Part shown: positions 1 through 5,871 of the stretch, in pieces | Position numbering within the stretch: position 1 is the first letter of the stretch | Layout of the letters: each line of letters opens with the position of its first letter | Source: Candidatus Latescibacterota bacterium | Lineage (GTDB): Bacteria > JAAXHH01 | NCBI GenBank assembly: GCA_022821935.1 | Contig: JAJECR010000091.1 | Coordinates: forward strand, 1-6,115 | Length of the DNA stretch: 6,115 bases | Direction: 5' to 3' | Notes under the pieces: model-generated | What the model was told of the DNA's origin: nothing | The model's input: only the letters and a program-made list of their open reading frames with translations | Database searches by the model: none | Translations under genes and position numbers: made by a program

Positions 1-382
1 GCCACGGCAGGACCACGCGGGTAAGTCCGGTGTCGAACCGCGCGTTGGACGGGGCGACCCTGCGCATGACCGTCTCGGCCTCGGGCCGCGCTACGGTGAT
101 ACGCGTCGGGGTTTCGTCGACGATATGCAGGGCGCTGAAGAAATCGCCCTGGTACACTTCCGCGAGCGTCGGCCCTTCGGGGCTCTGGAGCGTGATGACC
201 GCCCCCGGCCCCTCCAGGTTGAAGCGGATTTCGCACCCTGAAGCCTGCAGCGCGTTGTTTTTAGCCGATTCGTTCAGCGTCACGCGCAGGTCGTTCGGCA
301 CGCGGCAGCAGATGCTCCCCGCTCCGGCGGGATCGTCCAGCAGTTCATGTACATTGTGCAGTTCAACTTGACCGAGAATCAC
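1..382 (-). CDS. N-terminal part of a probable SGNH/GDSL-type hydrolase (runs off left edge)
   Basis: The reading frame is open from a GTG at 382 to the window edge, giving 127 residues of an incomplete protein. The GTG start is chosen because a TGGAGG Shine-Dalgarno (388-393) sits 5 nt upstream. The visible part looks like a beta-rich N-terminal domain, with GCEIRF at residues 49-54 and YQGDFF at 77-82. From memory these resemble the jelly-roll-like domain that precedes the catalytic domain in some bacterial SGNH/GDSL esterases. The Gly-Asp-Ser catalytic block would lie outside the window, so the enzyme call is an inference from family resemblance. The domain has no signal peptide, suggesting a cytoplasmic protein. 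It lies 56 nt after the upstream amidohydrolase gene on the same strand and is probably the next cistron. An unrelated carbohydrate-binding-like protein cannot be excluded. Confidence 0.58.
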   Translation of the reverse strand, partial: MILGQVELHNVHELLDDPAGAGSICCRVPNDLRVTLNESAKNNALQASGCEIRFNLEGPGAVITLQSPEGPTLAEVYQGDFFSALHIVDETPTRITVARPEAETVMRRVAPSNARFDTGLTRVVLPW

Positions 383-387
383 GCAAA

Positions 388-393
388 CCTCCA
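388..393 (-). promoter_or_regulatory. Ribosome binding site deciding the GTG start at 382
   Basis: Read on the minus strand, TGGAGG stands 5 nt before GTG. It is the only good Shine-Dalgarno in the 56-nt gap after the amidohydrolase gene, and it settles the start of the left-edge gene. Confidence 0.7.
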
Positions 394-438
394 GGGTCGA
401 GGGTGGCAAGTCAGGATCAAATGTATCTCCTGGATGCG

Positions 439-1188
439 TTATATACCCAGCAGCCGGGCCGCGTTTTCGCCCAGCGCCATGCGCTTCGCTTCGTCGGAGA
501 TTCGGGCCGTGATGATCTTGCCGATCTGCGGCCGCGGGTCCATCAGGGGCATGTCCGATCCGTACAACACACGGTCGGCGCCGCCCTTTTCCACCAGTTC
601 TTCTATCACGCCGGGCGTCCGGTAGGTCGAGCAGGTCTCCAGGTAGACGTTCGGATATTTTTGGGCGGCGGCGATGGCTTCGGCCCGTGCCTCGGGCACA
701 TTGCCGCAATGGGCGGAAACGAAATTCACCCGCGGGTAAGCCGGCGCGAGGTCTTCGAAGTAACGGGGCCGACTGTTGATGAAATGGTCCGTGTGGAAGA
801 TGATGGCCAGGCCCCGGTCCTGGGCGAATTCGTAGATCGGATGCCAGGGTTCCTGGTTGAAAGGCCAGGGAGTATAGGGCGGGTAAAGCTTGATAGCCGG
901 AAATCCCAGTTTGTCGATCGCCCGTTCCAGTTCGGGCACCATGCGTTCGGGCATGGTGGGGGAGACATAGGCGAAACCCACGAAGCGGTCCGGGTTCCGG
1001 GCGACGAACCGCGCGGTGAGATCGTTGCCCGTCGTGCCGTCCGGATGGAATATGTGGAAGAGGCACGCGACATCGATGCCGACGGCGTCCATGGCCCCAA
1101 GGAGGAGTTCCGGGTCGTCGACCATGCCGTACCGTTCCCACCTGCCCACGTGTCCGTGGTAGTCGATCACCCTCGTGCCATCGATCAT
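439..1188 (-). CDS. Amidohydrolase-2 family metal-dependent hydrolase, metal site intact
   Basis: This 249-residue TIM-barrel protein belongs to the amidohydrolase-related family (PF04909 type), whose members hydrolyse lactones or amides or decarboxylate aromatic and unsaturated acids. The metal-site residues are visible: H11 and H13 in DYHGHVG, K100 in AIKLYP, H132 in FHTDH, H160 in SAHCG and D212 in YGSDMP. The C-terminus ENAARLLGI is also typical. The open frame extends upstream to 1314, but the ATG at 1188 is preferred. It places the HxH motif near the N-terminus as usual, has GGAGG 4 nt upstream, and overlaps the TGA of the preceding gene as ATGA, which implies translational coupling. 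The protein is shorter than many decarboxylases of the family (about 300 or more residues) but complete from the first strand to the C-terminal helix. It has no signal peptide and is probably cytoplasmic. The substrate is unknown. Confidence 0.92.
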   Translation of the reverse strand: MIDGTRVIDYHGHVGRWERYGMVDDPELLLGAMDAVGIDVACLFHIFHPDGTTGNDLTARFVARNPDRFVGFAYVSPTMPERMVPELERAIDKLGFPAIKLYPPYTPWPFNQEPWHPIYEFAQDRGLAIIFHTDHFINSRPRYFEDLAPAYPRVNFVSAHCGNVPEARAEAIAAAQKYPNVYLETCSTYRTPGVIEELVEKGGADRVLYGSDMPLMDPRPQIGKIITARISDEAKRMALGENAARLLGI

Positions 1189-1946
1189 GTTCCCTCCGTT
1201 AGCCCGAGCAGCCGCTCGGTGTTTCCGGCGCAGATCATCGCGAGATCCTCCTTGCTCATGCGCGTGTGATGCAGGTAGAACAGGATCGGGCCCATGGCGT
1301 ACCGCGGATACCACGAGCCGTATGTGAAACGGTCCGCGCCGAACCGGTCCACGAGCGCCTCCACTTCCCCGATGGGTTCGTAACGGCTGAGCTCCAGCAC
1401 GGCATGGGGACTCGCATCCAGGAGGCCGCGCACGACCAGCGCGTGGGTATAGTGCGCACCGATCAGCACCGTGCGCAGATCCGGATAGGCCTTGAGCGTC
1501 GTGACCAGGTGATCCACTTCAACGTACATAAGCGGAATCCACAGCGGAATACCCGCTTCTGAGAGAAAGGAAAGCAGGTCGTCGTATCCCCAGGGAAGAA
1601 AGGGAAGTCCGGCGGACTGGCAGTCGTGCAGGCGGGCGGATTTTGCACGACCCTGGCTGTGCAGTTCCGCGATCTGCTTCATGGACGTGTCCACAGGCGC
1701 GACTGACCACTGAGGAATCAGCCGGCCCTCCCCGTCGAGCCAGTCTTCCAGGTACAGGTTGCCGTCCGTGGGACTGATCTGTTCGCCCTGGGCATGGTAG
1801 ATCACGGCGCGCCTGACGCCGTGGAAATCCATTTCCTCGAGCAGTTGCGCGGGACTCTGGCAGGGCGATGGACCGGTATGGTGGTTGCCCACGCACACAT
1901 TTGCGTCGATGACGGGTACAAGGGGCGAGAAGTTCAGTGAAGACAT
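1185..1946 (-). CDS. Amidohydrolase-like protein with degenerate metal site (possible pseudoenzyme)
   Basis: This is a 253-residue protein with the same layout as the downstream amidohydrolase: an N-terminal strand IDANVCVG, a histidine motif GAHYTH (164-168), FGADRFTYGS near the C-terminus and NTERLLGL at the end. Nearly every metal ligand is changed. The HxH is N16-V-C18, the lysine position reads R105 in ARLH, the second-strand His is P138 by alignment with its neighbour, and the Asp of YGSD is W212. Only H165 remains. It may therefore be a non-catalytic partner, a ligand-binding protein or an enzyme with other chemistry. The start at 1946 is inferred because the family begins just before this strand. 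It lacks a clear Shine-Dalgarno. The frame is open to an ATG at 2069, but that 41-residue extension is rich in Asn, Ser and Pro, overlaps the reductase gene and looks non-coding. The stop overlaps the next ATG. Confidence 0.82.
   Translation of the reverse strand: MSSLNFSPLVPVIDANVCVGNHHTGPSPCQSPAQLLEEMDFHGVRRAVIYHAQGEQISPTDGNLYLEDWLDGEGRLIPQWSVAPVDTSMKQIAELHSQGRAKSARLHDCQSAGLPFLPWGYDDLLSFLSEAGIPLWIPLMYVEVDHLVTTLKAYPDLRTVLIGAHYTHALVVRGLLDASPHAVLELSRYEPIGEVEALVDRFGADRFTYGSWYPRYAMGPILFYLHHTRMSKEDLAMICAGNTERLLGLTEGT
1193..1197 (-). promoter_or_regulatory. Ribosome binding site inside the upstream gene, for the ATG at 1188
   Basis: GGAGG on the minus strand lies 4 nt before the ATG and within the last codons of the preceding gene. 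Together with the ATGA overlap (1188-1185) it fixes the short start of the intact amidohydrolase and suggests coupled translation of the two paralogues. Confidence 0.65.
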
Positions 1947-2052
1947 ATGGACCGGGTTCCGTGGATGGCTGGTTTCAGGACTGGGCGAATTTGGATTTTG
2001 CCGCTTGGCGCAATGGGCAAAGAAGCTGCTATTTAGAAGGCTATTACCCGCG

Positions 2053-2955
2053 TTACGACTGACCGGCATCCATGCCGGGCCGGATGCCGAACTCTTGCCC
2101 GAGTTTCTCCCACAACTCGGGCGGAATGGTATCTGTGGCGGCTTCGTATGCGTCGTGCACGTGCCGGATACTCGCCGGACCGAACATGACGACGCTGTCT
2201 ATCGGCGCCGCCAGGCAGAACTGAATGGCCAGGTGGCGGATGTTGACGCCGTTTTCGATGCACCAGGTCCAGATCCGGTGCGCGCGCGGCTCGGCCCCGG
2301 GATGCATGCCCCGCTCCCGTTCGGGATCGGGTTCCTCTCCGGTCAGAAGTCCCATGCCCTGCACGCTGGCCAGGATAATCCCGGCATTCTGCCTTCTGGC
2401 CGCTGGAAAGATGGTATCGGCAGCCGACTGGCTGACCAGGGTGTAGTCCAGGAAGGTGAGCGACACGTCGCAAATGCCTTCATCGATCAGACGTACGTGC
2501 CAGTCATGCGACCGCGCGCCGAGCCCGATGTTCCTTACAACGCCTTGCGCTTTCATTTCGCGCAGTACGTCGAAGACCGCGCCTTCGCGCAGTAATTCAT
2601 CCACATCGGTTGGATCGTGTACGAGCACGGAGTCGAGATAGTCCGTCTTCAGGGAACGCAGGCTGCGGTCCAGGCTCCACCTGGCGCCTTCCCCGGAGAA
2701 GTCCTTCCTGCGTTCGGGGTGGGTGCCGATCTTGGCCTGGAGGTAGTAGGAGGACCGGGGGACGCCGGACAGCGCTTCACCCCATTTTTCCTCGTGGTGG
2801 CCCGGGTAGGTATCGAAATAGTTGATACCCAGCGACAGGGCGGTCCGGATCGCTTCGACCGCCTCGGGGCTTTCGTGCAGAAAGGCGGCTCCCATGGCCA
2901 GCGCCGCCGGACGCATGCCGGTTCGCCCGAACGGTCGGGCGGGTAGGTTGTTCAC
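2053..2955 (-). CDS. Aldo/keto reductase, sugar-dehydrogenase-like group
   Basis: This 300-residue, full-length aldo/keto reductase has a TIM barrel and would use NAD(P)H to interconvert carbonyls and alcohols. The N-terminal hairpin FGRTG (9-13) is typical. The catalytic tetrad region shows D48 in NYFDTY, K75 in LQAKIG and H113 in LVHDP. The usual Tyr five residues after the Asp is H53, in a shortened GHHEEKWG loop. SLRSLKTDYLDSVLVHDP and the later GMGLLTG segment resemble the L-galactose/L-fucose (D-threo-aldose) dehydrogenase group, so an aldose or sugar-acid substrate is plausible but unproven. The start is a GTG, chosen because the next internal ATG (residue 14) would remove the hairpin. 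There is no clear Shine-Dalgarno, and the start lies 12 nt after the stop of the cupin gene, consistent with coupling. A gap of about 106 nt follows before the amidohydrolase-like gene. Confidence 0.92.
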   Translation of the reverse strand: MNNLPARPFGRTGMRPAALAMGAAFLHESPEAVEAIRTALSLGINYFDTYPGHHEEKWGEALSGVPRSSYYLQAKIGTHPERRKDFSGEGARWSLDRSLRSLKTDYLDSVLVHDPTDVDELLREGAVFDVLREMKAQGVVRNIGLGARSHDWHVRLIDEGICDVSLTFLDYTLVSQSAADTIFPAARRQNAGIILASVQGMGLLTGEEPDPERERGMHPGAEPRAHRIWTWCIENGVNIRHLAIQFCLAAPIDSVVMFGPASIRHVHDAYEAATDTIPPELWEKLGQEFGIRPGMDAGQS

Positions 2956-2967
2956 GTACGCTTTCGT

Positions 2968-4689
2968 TTACCGTCTGTCCGCATCAGGGGAATCGTCGTC
3001 CTCCTCCCCTGTTTCGTCCTCCACGGTGGTTTCATCGTCGTCTTCGATGTCGAAGTCCGCGTCGTCGTCTTCCAGATCGAAATCGTCCTCGTCCCCGGAT
3101 GAATCGTCTTCCGCGGCACCAGTTGACGCAGGCTCTACTTCCCCCTCTTCCGCCTCATCCGCTTCGTCCTTATCCGACTCGTCGGCATCCAGGTTATCGT
3201 CTCCGTCGTCATCCGCTTCGTCCTCATCCGATGCATCGGTATCCAGGTAATCGTCTCCGTCGTTATCCGCTTCGTCCTCATCCGATTCATCGGCATCGTT
3301 GGCGGCTTCTACATCTTCATCAGTCTCATCGTCTTCTTCGAACTCATCGGCGTCATCGGCGTCATCGGAGGCGGCGGCTTCGCCATCCTCTTCACCTTCC
3401 TCGTCTTCTTCCCCATCGTCATCAGCTTCGGCATCGGCGAGGTCGTCTTCTGCGTCCACCCCGTCCTCCCAGGTATCCTCTTCGGCGACGTCCTCCTCTT
3501 CGCCGACGTCATCATCCTCCAGTTCCTCGGTCTCCGCCTCGGCTTCGGTTTCACCTACCGCTTCTTCAGCCTCGCCGTCATCCTCCTCTTCGTCGCCGAC
3601 GCCGGACACCATCTCCGCCTCCTCTACACCTGCGTCCTCTTCTTCGCCTGCGTCCTCCTCTTCGGCTTCGTCCTCCTCTTCGGCTTCGTCCGGTCCATCT
3701 TCTTCGGCGGCTTCATCCTCCTCCAGGTCTTCGGCCTCCGCCGTTACTTCTGCGTCTTCGTCTTCTTCGACCGTATCAGCGGTCTCCGCTTCCTCAATCT
3801 CTTCTTCGGTTTCCACCGCGTCGGCGTCATCCCAGTCGACCTCAGCTACCACGGCGGCCACGGCGGCTTCCTCTACGCTGTACTGTGCGACCGGTTCCTC
3901 GGATTCCGCGTCCTCGTCGGATTCCCTCGGCATCTCGACTTCACCTACTTCTACCGCGAAAGTTACGTATTCGAACCAGCCTTCGCCCTGGTTGGCGAAT
4001 CGATGCGCAACGCCTGGAAGTACGTGGGCCGCGGATCCTTCCGTGACCAGTTGTTGACCTCCTTCAAGATCTTCGATGGTTCCGTAACCGCTGATCACGT
4101 AATGGACGAGTTCGATCCCGTCCAGCTGCTGCCAGGCGGTGCCCTGTCGGCCCTGGACGGCATAGCGGGTCACGCCGTGCACGCGCTGGAGTACGCCGCC
4201 TTCGCCAGCCGGAACTTCCCCCTCGCGCAGCAGCAGGGGCCAGGACACCGTACCGCCTTCCAGCACCACCGGATGAACGTCGCGCCAGTCGCGGACCGCA
4301 GGCGTGCCTTCACGGATTTCGTTCAGCGGGCAACTGACGATGAGGTGCTCCATCCAGCCTTCGCTGTCGTTGAAGGCCTGGTGGGGCACGTTGACGGGCA
4401 TGTAGACGGCGGTGCCGTCGCGAACGTCCACTTTATCGTCGCCAATGGTCAATTGTCCGCGGCCACGAAGGATGAAATACAGCTGCTCAATGCTGTCGTG
4501 CTGGTGATGGTCCGAATGCTGGTGGCCCTGGAGCCCATGCTTGACGAAGCTGTTGATCCCATGCAGTCGGTTTATTTCGGGCGGAGATGTTTCATCCTTG
4601 TCATGGGACTGGTACAGCGTCCATACCAGCGCGCTGATGTGCCCTACGTAAGGCGCCTGGTCGCGCCAGTTTCGCACGCGGATACTCAT
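2968..4689 (-). CDS. Bicupin protein with a long acidic low-complexity C-terminal tail
   Basis: This protein of 573 residues has two parts. Residues 1-250 form two cupin barrels. Cupin 1 has a His-rich first motif (H56, H58, H61, H62, H64, then E68) and a near-perfect second motif G92-x5-P98-x4-H103-x3-N107, so it should bind a metal. Cupin 2 keeps the second motif (G218, P225-G-V-A-H229, N233) but has no HxH/E in its first motif, so its metal site is probably lost. From about residue 254 the frame runs without a break into 320 residues in which, by hand count, roughly 56% are Asp or Glu, most of the rest being Ala, Gly, Val, Thr and Ser. Only K507, R255 and the terminal R572-R573 are basic. 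The start is firm: AAGGAG lies 5 nt before the ATG. Bicupins include gentisate-type dioxygenases, isomerases and binding proteins, and I cannot choose among them. No signal peptide is seen. Confidence 0.87.
   Translation of the reverse strand: MSIRVRNWRDQAPYVGHISALVWTLYQSHDKDETSPPEINRLHGINSFVKHGLQGHQHSDHHQHDSIEQLYFILRGRGQLTIGDDKVDVRDGTAVYMPVNVPHQAFNDSEGWMEHLIVSCPLNEIREGTPAVRDWRDVHPVVLEGGTVSWPLLLREGEVPAGEGGVLQRVHGVTRYAVQGRQGTAWQQLDGIELVHYVISGYGTIEDLEGGQQLVTEGSAAHVLPGVAHRFANQGEGWFEYVTFAVEVGEVEMPRESDEDAESEEPVAQYSVEEAAVAAVVAEVDWDDADAVETEEEIEEAETADTVEEDEDAEVTAEAEDLEEDEAAEEDGPDEAEEEDEAEEEDAGEEEDAGVEEAEMVSGVGDEEEDDGEAEEAVGETEAEAETEELEDDDVGEEEDVAEEDTWEDGVDAEDDLADAEADDDGEEDEEGEEDGEAAASDDADDADEFEEDDETDEDVEAANDADESDEDEADNDGDDYLDTDASDEDEADDDGDDNLDADESDKDEADEAEEGEVEPASTGAAEDDSSGDEDDFDLEDDDADFDIEDDDETTVEDETGEEDDDSPDADRR
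3035..3088 (-). repeat. Diverged 27-bp duplication encoding DFD(I/L)EDDD near the C-terminus
   Basis: Two 27-bp units (3035-3061 and 3062-3088) share about three quarters of their bases and encode the two related blocks around residues 535-552 of the cupin tail. This is an older duplication than the 54-bp and 18-bp ones, judged by divergence. Confidence 0.5.
3158..3297 (-). repeat. 54-bp tandem repeat, about 2.6 copies, encoding an 18-residue acidic unit
   Basis: Copies lie at 3158-3211, 3212-3265 and 3266-3297 (partial, about 32 bp). The first two differ at about 7 of 54 positions, and the third differs from the second at 2 of its 32. In protein each unit begins SDEDEAD or SDKDEAD. The two full protein units continue DGDDYLDTDA (residues 469-486) and DGDDNLDADE (487-504). 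The 54-bp length keeps the frame. Confidence 0.85.
3634..3687 (-). repeat. 18-bp tandem repeat, 3 copies, encoding a six-residue acidic unit
   Basis: Units lie at 3634-3651, 3652-3669 and 3670-3687. The last two are identical and the first differs at a few positions. They encode successive Glu/Asp/Ala blocks around residues 335-352 of the cupin tail. The exact duplication suggests a recent slippage event. Confidence 0.8.
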
Positions 4690-4694
4690 GATAT

Positions 4695-4700
4695 CTCCTT
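4695..4700 (-). promoter_or_regulatory. Strong ribosome binding site of the bicupin gene
   Basis: AAGGAG on the minus strand is 5 nt before the ATG at 4689, inside the 24-nt gap after the CoA-transferase stop. It is among the best Shine-Dalgarno matches in the window and suggests the cupin protein is translated efficiently in its own right. Confidence 0.75.
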
Positions 4701-4713
4701 TGGGATTCGGCTA

Positions 4714-5871
4714 CTACTCCCCTATTTGGGATTCGTGCACTGCACCTTGTTGAATCAGTTCCTCAATCTCGTCATCCGCGTAACCGCATTCCGAAAGCAC
4801 GGTACGCGCGTGTTCGCCCTTGACCGGAGGGGGGAGCGGCGACTCGGAGTGAGTCTGGTCCGTTCGAAACGGCGCCTTTACCTGCCTACTCACCGAACGG
4901 TCTGACGCCACAAGATTGTAAAACGGATTTCGATACTGTATATAAGGGTCGTCCGGTAGCTCGTCAAGGTTGTAAATGGCTGCACAGGGCACGTCGGCTT
5001 CCACCAGTCGCCGGTCCCATTCCCGGCAGGTAGCCGTGGCGAAAACAGTGCGTAGTTTTTCCCGTATCTCGGCCGTCCTTTCCAACCGTTTCCCTGCAGG
5101 CCAGTCCCGCCAGTCTTCCAATCCCAGGACGTCACACAGTCGAGCCCAGAAATGGTCCTCGTGGACGATCCCCAGACTGATGTACCGGGCGTCCGATGTC
5201 TCGAAAACTCCGTAGTGCGGGATGTTTCCGAGAAACTGTTCCCGCGCCGTGCCCGGGTCCTGTGCCGCGGCGGCGATATCGAGGGCCATCCAGGACAGAA
5301 TGCAGTCGGTCATGGACAGATCAATGAAACGTCCCTCACCGGTGCCTGTCCTGTGCATCAGCGCGGCGGAAACGGCCAGCGCGGCGTACAGGCCGGAGGA
5401 CAGGTCCGAAATCAGTACGGGAGGGACCGCCGGCGGATCGGTACGTCCCAGCAGGCCGCCTATGGCGAGGTAGTTGATGTCGTGGCCGGAACGGTTCCGA
5501 TAGGGCCCCTCCTGTCCGAATCCCGATATCGAGCAATACACGATGGCGGAATTCAGACGCCTTGCCGACGGGTAATCTACGCCGAGGCGTTCGGCCACGC
5601 CGGGCCGGAAACCTTCCAGCACGACGTCCGCCCGTTTAATCAGGCGGCTCATGACCTCCCGTCCCGCTTCCTTTTTAAGATCGATCACGATATCCCGCTT
5701 GCCGCGGTTCACGCTGGCGAAGGCCGGGGGAAAGCCGCGCAGGGGATCGCCGCCGGGCGGTTCCACCTTGATCACCCGGGCGCCGAAATCGGCTAGCAGC
5801 ATGGAACAGTAAGGACCGGGCAGCTGCGTGGTGAGATCCACCACCAGGTAGTCGGTCAGTGCGGGAATCAT
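4714..5871 (-). CDS. Family III acyl-CoA transferase / alpha-methylacyl-CoA racemase-like protein (CaiB/BaiF)
   Basis: This 385-residue protein has the usual full length for the CaiB/BaiF family (PF02515), which moves CoA between carboxylic acids or epimerises 2-methylacyl-CoA. Family hallmarks run in order: LPGPYCSMLLADFGARVIKVE (from residue 17), NRGKRDIVIDL (55-65), GFRPGVAERLG (87-97), GHDINYLAIGGLLG (129-142), ISDLSSG with D156, and the C-terminal KGEHARTVL. D156 corresponds to the Asp that forms the acyl anhydride or acts as base. GHDINY with H130, plus E238 in VHEDHFW, matches the His/Asp/Glu arrangement of alpha-methylacyl-CoA racemase, so a racemase role is a real alternative. The start ATG overlaps the TGA of the upstream gene (ATGA, 5871-5868) and has no clear Shine-Dalgarno, implying coupled translation. 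The cupin gene follows after 24 nt. The protein is probably cytoplasmic and active on an acyl-CoA made in this pathway. Confidence 0.92.
   Translation of the reverse strand: MIPALTDYLVVDLTTQLPGPYCSMLLADFGARVIKVEPPGGDPLRGFPPAFASVNRGKRDIVIDLKKEAGREVMSRLIKRADVVLEGFRPGVAERLGVDYPSARRLNSAIVYCSISGFGQEGPYRNRSGHDINYLAIGGLLGRTDPPAVPPVLISDLSSGLYAALAVSAALMHRTGTGEGRFIDLSMTDCILSWMALDIAAAAQDPGTAREQFLGNIPHYGVFETSDARYISLGIVHEDHFWARLCDVLGLEDWRDWPAGKRLERTAEIREKLRTVFATATCREWDRRLVEADVPCAAIYNLDELPDDPYIQYRNPFYNLVASDRSVSRQVKAPFRTDQTHSESPLPPPVKGEHARTVLSECGYADDEIEELIQQGAVHESQIGE

Larger units (their letters stand above)
2971..3930 (-). repeat. Low-complexity acidic-coding tract (purine-rich on the coding strand)
   Basis: This is the DNA for residues 254-573 of the cupin protein. 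The coding strand is dominated by GAN and GCN codons, so it is strongly purine-rich while the + strand is a TC-rich run of about 950 nt. It holds several short tandem duplications (the 54-bp, 18-bp and 27-bp units noted here), which points to growth by slippage or unequal recombination. The reading frame is preserved throughout, which argues for selection on an acidic product. Confidence 0.85.

Noticed and set aside
383..438. Intrinsic terminator after the amidohydrolase gene
   Set aside because: There is no stable stem followed by a T-run, and the gap carries the next gene's ribosome site.
403..1269. Plus-strand open frame of 288 codons opposite the amidohydrolase
   Set aside because: It is a shadow of a gene with clear family motifs on the minus strand, and it matches no recognisable domain.
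1189..1314. Longer N-terminus of the intact amidohydrolase (start at 1314)
   Set aside because: It would overlap the previous gene by about 130 nt and add 42 residues before the conserved HxH strand. The ATG at 1188 has a ribosome site and an ATGA overlap.
1947..2052. Possible promoter or terminator in the gap between the reductase and the amidohydrolase-like gene
   Set aside because: There is only a weak AT-rich stretch and short imperfect stems (TTGCC/GGCAA) without a U-run. Nothing reaches a usable -35/-10 pair or an intrinsic terminator.
1947..2069. Upstream ATG at 2069 as start of the amidohydrolase-like gene
   Set aside because: The added 41 residues are low-quality (Asn/Ser/Pro-rich), precede the family's first strand, overlap the reductase gene and lack a ribosome site.
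3158..3297. CRISPR-like array
   Set aside because: The units are adjacent tandem copies inside an open frame, without unique spacers.
2822..4057. Long plus-strand open frames, Ser-rich and Arg/Pro/His-rich, opposite the cupin tail
   Set aside because: They are direct complements of GAN and GCN codons. The lack of stops follows from the composition of the acidic tract, and no ribosome site or domain is present.
4003..4905. Plus-strand open frame of 300 codons opposite the cupin start and CoA-transferase end
   Set aside because: It crosses two well-supported minus-strand genes and their junction and has no family signature.
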